Source: Gemmobacter lanyuensis
GTDB lineage: Bacteria > Pseudomonadota > Alphaproteobacteria > Rhodobacterales > Rhodobacteraceae
Length of the DNA stretch: 64,000 nt
Direction of reading: 5' to 3'
NCBI RefSeq assembly: GCF_014652355.1
Contig: NZ_BMYQ01000013.1
Span: forward strand, 50,234 to 114,233
In this document: positions 60,394-64,000 of the stretch, one piece after another
Layout of the letters: the number at the start of each line of letters is the position of its first letter
Position numbering within the stretch: position 1 is the stretch's first letter
Translations under genes and position numbers: made by a program
Notes under the pieces: model-generated
The model's database searches: none
What the model was told of the DNA's origin: nothing
Seen by the model: only the letters and a program-made list of their open reading frames with translations

Positions 60394-62057
60394 TGGGTTT
60401 CCTTTGCTTTCAGCGCGGCTTCGCGCATCTGCGACAGCGTCTGACGCGGGGTCAGCGCCTCGGGCGAGATCACAAGGTCAAGCAGGGCGCCGGTGGCCGA
60501 GGCCCGCGCACGGGCAAAGGCGGCCGGAAAATCCGCTGTGGTTTCAACACGTTCGGCATGCATCCCATAAGCGCGCGCCAGGGCCACGAAATCGGGGTTC
60601 ACCATGTCGGTGCCCGAAACGCGGGCCGGATAGTGGCGTTCCTGATGGGCCCGGATCGTGCCGTAGATGCCGTTATTGAGCAAAAGCACGATGGGCTGCG
60701 CGCCATATTGCAAGCCGGTCGCAAGCTCCTGGCAATTCATCTGGAAATCACCGTCCCCGGCAAAGCAGACGACCGTCCGGTCGGGATCGGCAACCTTGGC
60801 GGCAATCGCCGCGGGCAGGCCATAGCCCATCGCCCCCGATTGTGGCGCCAGCAGCCGCGCCTTGGGGCCGAATTTGTAGAACTTGTTCGGCCAGACGGTG
60901 AAATTGCCTGCGCCATTGGTCAGGACTGCGTCATCGGGCAGCACGTCCCGCAAATGCGCGGTCGCCACGCCCATATCCACGGGCGAGGGCAGCGGCGGCA
61001 GATCAAAGCCCGTCTCCCAGCCCGCCCGCGCCCGCGCCCGCCAGTCGGCCCAGGCGCCCGCAACCGGGGTCAGGCTAGCGGCAAAGGTGTTGGGCCCGGC
61101 CTGAATACCCAGCGTCGGCTGATAGATCTTGCCGATTTCACGGTCGGATGCATGGACATGGATGAGCTTCTGCACCGGCACCGGGACCGAGAGCAGCGTG
61201 TAGCCATCGGTCGTCATCTCGCCAAAGCGGACGTTGATCGCAAGGATGGTATCGGCATCGGTGATCAGGCGGCGCACATGGGCGGGCATCCCGACCCCGG
61301 CCTCCCCCGCAAACACGGGCGAGAAATTGTCGAACTGGTCCTGATAGCGGAAGGCGGCGATCACGGGGATATCGCTTGCCTCGGCAAAGGCTTGGAGGGC
61401 GCGGCTACCCTCAGCCGTCCAGTTGCAGCCGCCCATCAGGATCAGCGGGCGCTTCGCGGCGGACAGCAGTTCGCGCACCTCAAACAGGGCCGCGGTATCG
61501 GCGGCGGGTTCACGGACCCGCGCCACGCCTGTCAGCGGAGCAGCATCGGTCAGGCTGGTCAGCATGTCTTCGGGCAGGGCAATGACCACCGGGCCGGGGC
61601 GCCCGGTCAACGCCGTGGTCCAGGCGCGAGCGAGGATTTCAGGGATGCGGCCCACGTCATCAATCTCGACTGCCCACTTCGCCATGGTGCCAAAGACAGC
61701 GCGATAGTCGATTTCCTGAAACGCCTCGCGGCCTTTCATATCCGTGCCGACCTGCCCCACGAAGAGGATCATCGGCGCGGAATCCTGCATGGCCGTATGC
61801 ACGCCGATCGAGGCATTGGTCACGCCGGGGCCGCGGGTGACCATACAGATCCCCGGTTGCCCCGTCAGCTTGCCCCAGGCTGCCGCCATGAAGGCAGCGC
61901 CACCCTCGTTGCGGCAGTTCACAAAATCAAGCCGGTCTTTCGTGTCATGCAGCGCGTCCAGCACCGCAAGATAGCTTTCGCCCGGCACGCCGAAGGCCTT
62001 GGTCGCCCCCAGTGCCAGCAGGCTGTCCACCAGCACCTGTCCGCCGTTTCGTTTCAT
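60390..62057 (-). CDS. ThDP-dependent enzyme, acetolactate synthase/benzoylformate decarboxylase superfamily
   Basis: The 555-residue enzyme has the catalytic Glu51 in VNCRNEGGAAFMAAAWGKLTG, VTRGPGVTNASIGVHTAMQDSAPMILFVGQV, FAD-type middle-domain segments, and ThDP motif GDGDFQMNCQELATGLQYGAQPIVLLLNNG. It is probably a 2-oxoacid decarboxylase, carboligase or C-C lyase; the sequence does not settle which. The start at 62057 has AAGGGG 9 nt upstream. It is the first gene of the overlapping set and follows the aldehyde dehydrogenase by 131 nt. A decarboxylated aldehyde product could feed that dehydrogenase. Confidence 0.87.
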   Translation of the reverse strand: MKRNGGQVLVDSLLALGATKAFGVPGESYLAVLDALHDTKDRLDFVNCRNEGGAAFMAAAWGKLTGQPGICMVTRGPGVTNASIGVHTAMQDSAPMILFVGQVGTDMKGREAFQEIDYRAVFGTMAKWAVEIDDVGRIPEILARAWTTALTGRPGPVVIALPEDMLTSLTDAAPLTGVARVREPAADTAALFEVRELLSAAKRPLILMGGCNWTAEGSRALQAFAEASDIPVIAAFRYQDQFDNFSPVFAGEAGVGMPAHVRRLITDADTILAINVRFGEMTTDGYTLLSVPVPVQKLIHVHASDREIGKIYQPTLGIQAGPNTFAASLTPVAGAWADWRARARAGWETGFDLPPLPSPVDMGVATAHLRDVLPDDAVLTNGAGNFTVWPNKFYKFGPKARLLAPQSGAMGYGLPAAIAAKVADPDRTVVCFAGDGDFQMNCQELATGLQYGAQPIVLLLNNGIYGTIRAHQERHYPARVSGTDMVNPDFVALARAYGMHAERVETTADFPAAFARARASATGALLDLVISPEALTPRQTLSQMREAALKAKETQ

Positions 62058-62154
62058 TGCATCATCCCCTTCTTGACCGCGCCGAACACGGGGGCACGGC
62101 AAGTTCTGGTGGTCATTCTGGCAATCCAGGCCGGTTCGGAAAACAAACTTCGCC

Positions 62155-62187
62155 CGAAAACATGAAATTTATTCTTTCTTGTTTTCG
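62155..62187. promoter_or_regulatory. AT-rich inverted repeat between the aldehyde dehydrogenase and ThDP genes
   Basis: CGAAAACA (62155-62162) and TGTTTTCG (62180-62187) form a perfect 8-bp inverted repeat with a 17-nt AT-rich centre, immediately after the aldehyde dehydrogenase stop. It may be a weak terminator or an operator/promoter element for the six-gene unit; the sequence does not decide between them. Confidence 0.35.
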
Positions 62188-62188
62188 C

Positions 62189-63640
62189 TCATCCAGCGAA
62201 GGTGTAGGCGGTTTTCACGGCGGTGTAGAAATCCATCGCCATGCGTCCCTGTTCACGCCCGCCCAGGCTCGACGCGCCGCGACCGCCAAAAGGCACATGA
62301 TAATCGACACCTGCGGTGGGCAGATTCACCATGACCATGCCCGCCTTCGATCGGCGCCGGAACTCGGTCGCCTCACGCAGCGATCCGGTGCAGATGCCAG
62401 AGGAAAGTCCAAATTGCGTGTCATTGGCGACGGCAACGGCCTCTTCGAAATCCGCCACCGCAATGACGGCGGCGCAGGGACCAAAGATTTCCTCCTGAGC
62501 CACGCGCATGGAATTGCGCGCGCCCAGAAACAGCGCCGGGCTCTGGAAGCTACCGGGGCGGTTCAGGCGCTGGCCACCCAGCACCTCACAGCCCTCGTCG
62601 GCGGCGATCCGGACATAATCCAGGTTCCCCGCCAATTGCCCCTCGGAAACGACAGGCCCGATCTGGGTTGCAGGGTCGAGCGGGTCCCCCACGCGCAGCG
62701 CGGTCATCGCAGCGGCAAGCTTTTCGACAAAGGCGTCATGCACCGGTGCCTCGACGATAAGGCGTGAAGAGGCCGTGCAGCGCTGCCCGGTGGAAAAGAA
62801 GGCGCCGTTCAGACAGGCCGCGACAGCAAGGTCCAGATCTGCCTGTGCCGTCACGATCATGGGGTTCTTGCCCCCCATCTCGAGCTGCACCTTCTTCATC
62901 CCGCGGGCGCAATCCAGCGCGATGCCGCGCCCGACGCGCTCTGACCCGGTGAAAGAGATCGCAGCCACACCCGGGTGGTTCACCAGCGCGGCGCCGATCT
63001 CGGACCCGCGGCCCATCACCAGGTTGAAGACCCCCGCCGGGCAACCGGCCTCGGCCAAAATCTGCGCAAGCAGATGGGCGCAGGCGGGGGTCTGATCTGC
63101 GGGTTTCAGGATCACGGCATTGCCCGCCGCCAGCGCCGGGGCTGTTTTCCAGGCCGGAATGGCGATGGGGAAGTTCCAGGGCGTGATCAGCCCCACAACA
63201 CCAAGCGGCTCGCGCGTGACTTCGGCCTCGACGCTGTCGCGCAGCGAAGCGAGCTTCTCGCCGGGATTGCGCAGCGCTTCACCGGCATAGAAGTGAAAGA
63301 GTTGGGCCGCGCGCAGTGCCTCGCCCTTGGCTTCGGCAAGGGTTTTGCCCTCTTCCCGCGCCAGCAGGCGACCCATCTCTTCGACCTTTGCCAGCAGCAG
63401 ATCACCCGCCCGGCGCAGCACATTCGACCGCAACTGGGGCGAGGCCGCAGCCCAACCCAGCTGGGCGGCTTGCGCCGCTTCAATTGCCTTGACGACATCC
63501 GCGGCAGTGCCGCGCGCATAAAGCCCAATCAGATCGTCCGGGTTGGCCGGGCTCCGGTTTTCCGCCGCGCCTTCGGTGGGCTGCCAAAGCCCATTGATGT
63601 AATTGCACTTCAGTTCGGTCATGTTTTCGTCCGTCGTCAT
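62189..63640 (-). CDS. Aldehyde dehydrogenase, 2-oxoglutarate-semialdehyde (2,5-dioxovalerate) dehydrogenase-like
   Basis: This 483-residue ALDH has NAD-contact TPWNFPIAIPAWKTAPALAAGNAVILKPAD, FTGSERVG, the catalytic Glu in QLEMGGKNPM and the catalytic Cys in FFSTGQRCTASSRLIV. The N-terminus (LKCNYINGLWQPTEG) and C-terminus (GMVMVNLPTAGVDYHVPFGGRGASSLGGREQGRMAMDFYTAVKTAYTFAG) closely follow KGSADH-type enzymes that finish sugar-acid, hydroxyproline or arginine degradation. ATG 63640 is used; ATG 63622 is also plausible. It is probably the first gene of the 54-63 kb catabolic unit. Confidence 0.87.
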   Translation of the reverse strand: MTTDENMTELKCNYINGLWQPTEGAAENRSPANPDDLIGLYARGTAADVVKAIEAAQAAQLGWAAASPQLRSNVLRRAGDLLLAKVEEMGRLLAREEGKTLAEAKGEALRAAQLFHFYAGEALRNPGEKLASLRDSVEAEVTREPLGVVGLITPWNFPIAIPAWKTAPALAAGNAVILKPADQTPACAHLLAQILAEAGCPAGVFNLVMGRGSEIGAALVNHPGVAAISFTGSERVGRGIALDCARGMKKVQLEMGGKNPMIVTAQADLDLAVAACLNGAFFSTGQRCTASSRLIVEAPVHDAFVEKLAAAMTALRVGDPLDPATQIGPVVSEGQLAGNLDYVRIAADEGCEVLGGQRLNRPGSFQSPALFLGARNSMRVAQEEIFGPCAAVIAVADFEEAVAVANDTQFGLSSGICTGSLREATEFRRRSKAGMVMVNLPTAGVDYHVPFGGRGASSLGGREQGRMAMDFYTAVKTAYTFAG

Positions 63641-63759
63641 CTCGTGCACAGGTGCAAACCCGGCCGTTCTGAGGCGAACTATTCACCAAAGGCAGAAAAG
63701 GAACCGCAAAGAACAATTCCTTATAAGAAGGTTTTTCTTTGTCTTCAGGCCAGTTTGCA

Positions 63760-63789
63760 AAACGCCTGCCCGTCCTGAGACAGGCGTTT
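63760..63789 (-). terminator. Rho-independent terminator downstream of etfA
   Basis: AAACGCCTG (63760-63768) and CAGGCGTTT (63781-63789) form a perfect 9-bp stem. On the minus strand TTTTGC follows. It lies 56 nt after the etfA stop and isolates etfA from the aldehyde dehydrogenase operon. The 120 bp between it and 63640 are AT-rich and should hold the promoter of that operon. Confidence 0.7.
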
Positions 63790-63844
63790 GCGGGGTCATG
63801 TCTGCTGAGGTTTGGACCGGAATGCCCGTCCCAATCACTCGCAA

Positions 63845-64000
63845 CTAGAGCTTGTCGGTGAGTTCCGGGACGGCGGTGAAGAGGTCTGCGACGAGGCCGT
63901 AGTCTGCGACCTGGAAGATGGGGGCCTCTTCGTCCTTGTTGATCGCGACGATGACCTTGCTGTCCTTCATGCCGGCGAGGTGCTGGATCGCGCCCGAGAT
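63845..64000 (-). CDS. etfA: Electron transfer flavoprotein alpha subunit, C-terminal 51 residues (5' part outside window)
   Basis: The minus-strand frame open from the window edge to TAG at 63845-63847 reads [14 protein letters not shown] and continues [33 protein letters not shown]. This is the highly conserved FAD-binding C-terminal domain of EtfA, with the SGAIQH FAD loop and the INKDxxAPIF and ADYG motifs. ETF carries electrons from acyl-CoA and dimethylglycine/sarcosine-type dehydrogenases to the quinone pool. It is a core gene and not obviously part of the neighbouring catabolic cluster, from which a terminator separates it. Confidence 0.95.
   Translation of the reverse strand: MSGAIQHLAGMKDSKVIVAINKDEEAPIFQVADYGLVADLFTAVPELTDKL

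Noticed and set aside
56786..62165. Several long + strand frames antisense to the hydantoinase and ThDP genes
   Set aside because: Same shadow composition (runs of His, Arg, Gly) and opposite to well-supported genes.

Overview
The window looks like chromosomal DNA of a high-GC alphaproteobacterium of the Rhodobacterales (Paracoccus/Rhodobacter-type family). The inference rests on the EtfA C-terminus at the right edge, the general L-amino-acid (Aap) transporter, the small 'glyoxalase superfamily' protein typical of that group, and dense operons with 4-nt start/stop overlaps. No rRNA, tRNA or CRISPR array was seen. Almost everything is catabolic: four ABC importers, each beside the enzymes that probably consume its cargo.

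Layout. (1) 0-6 kb, + strand: the end of an SDR, a GntR regulator, a second SDR and a betaine/quaternary-amine-type ABC importer whose permease is a fusion of two permease domains. (2) 6.1-6.5 kb: a small stand-alone gene, then about 740 bp without a supportable gene. (3) 22.0 down to 7.3 kb, - strand: a 13-gene operon encoding E1-alpha, E1-beta, a free-standing lipoyl domain, a GlpD-type FAD dehydrogenase, a class II aldolase, a free-standing E2 catalytic core, an RbsB/A/C-type sugar importer, an AraM-type polyol-phosphate dehydrogenase, an FGGY kinase, a HAD phosphatase and dihydrolipoyl dehydrogenase. Divergent from it (22.3-25.8 kb, +) are a SorC-family regulator, a second FGGY kinase and a lipoyl synthase. 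(4) 33.5 down to 26.0 kb, -: a PepD-type peptidase, an epoxide hydrolase and a second sugar ABC importer with two different permeases. I read the same 19-20 bp inverted repeat (type ATGTTCA-N5/6-TGGACAT) in front of the 13-gene operon, the SorC gene, the second kinase and the 33.5-26.0 kb operon. This suggests that blocks 3 and 4 form one regulon. This is the best candidate for an undescribed system: import and phosphorylation of a polyol or sugar, oxidation, aldol cleavage, and capture of an acyl fragment as acyl-CoA by a 2-oxoacid/acyloin dehydrogenase with a split E2 and its own lipoyl synthase. The substrate is unknown.

(5) 34.2-38.5 kb, -: a MacAB-like exporter. (6) 38.9-39.3 kb: a deletion remnant of an IS5-type transposase. 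(7) 43.3 down to 39.5 kb, -: an isolated two-gene unit with a uroporphyrinogen-decarboxylase-like protein and a one-module NRPS-like enzyme (adenylation, carrier, alpha/beta-hydrolase with a candidate Cys nucleophile, C-terminal beta-sandwich). (8) 52.1 down to 43.6 kb, -: a shikimate-dehydrogenase-like enzyme, SDRs, RidA, an FCD-type GntR regulator and an AapJQMP amino-acid importer. (9) 52.2-63.6 kb: two convergent paralogous DAO-type flavoenzymes and a run of six genes joined by 1-4 nt overlaps (ThDP enzyme, hydantoinase A, hydantoinase B, aminotransferase, uronate-dehydrogenase-like, DAO), preceded by an aldehyde dehydrogenase resembling 2-oxoglutarate-semialdehyde dehydrogenase. Blocks 8 and 9 look like uptake and oxidation of a nitrogen-containing, possibly cyclic amide or imino compound. 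The right edge enters etfA.

Start codons were revised wherever a Shine-Dalgarno sequence and family alignment from memory disagreed with the longest reading frame. All functional assignments come from reading motifs; no database search was run.
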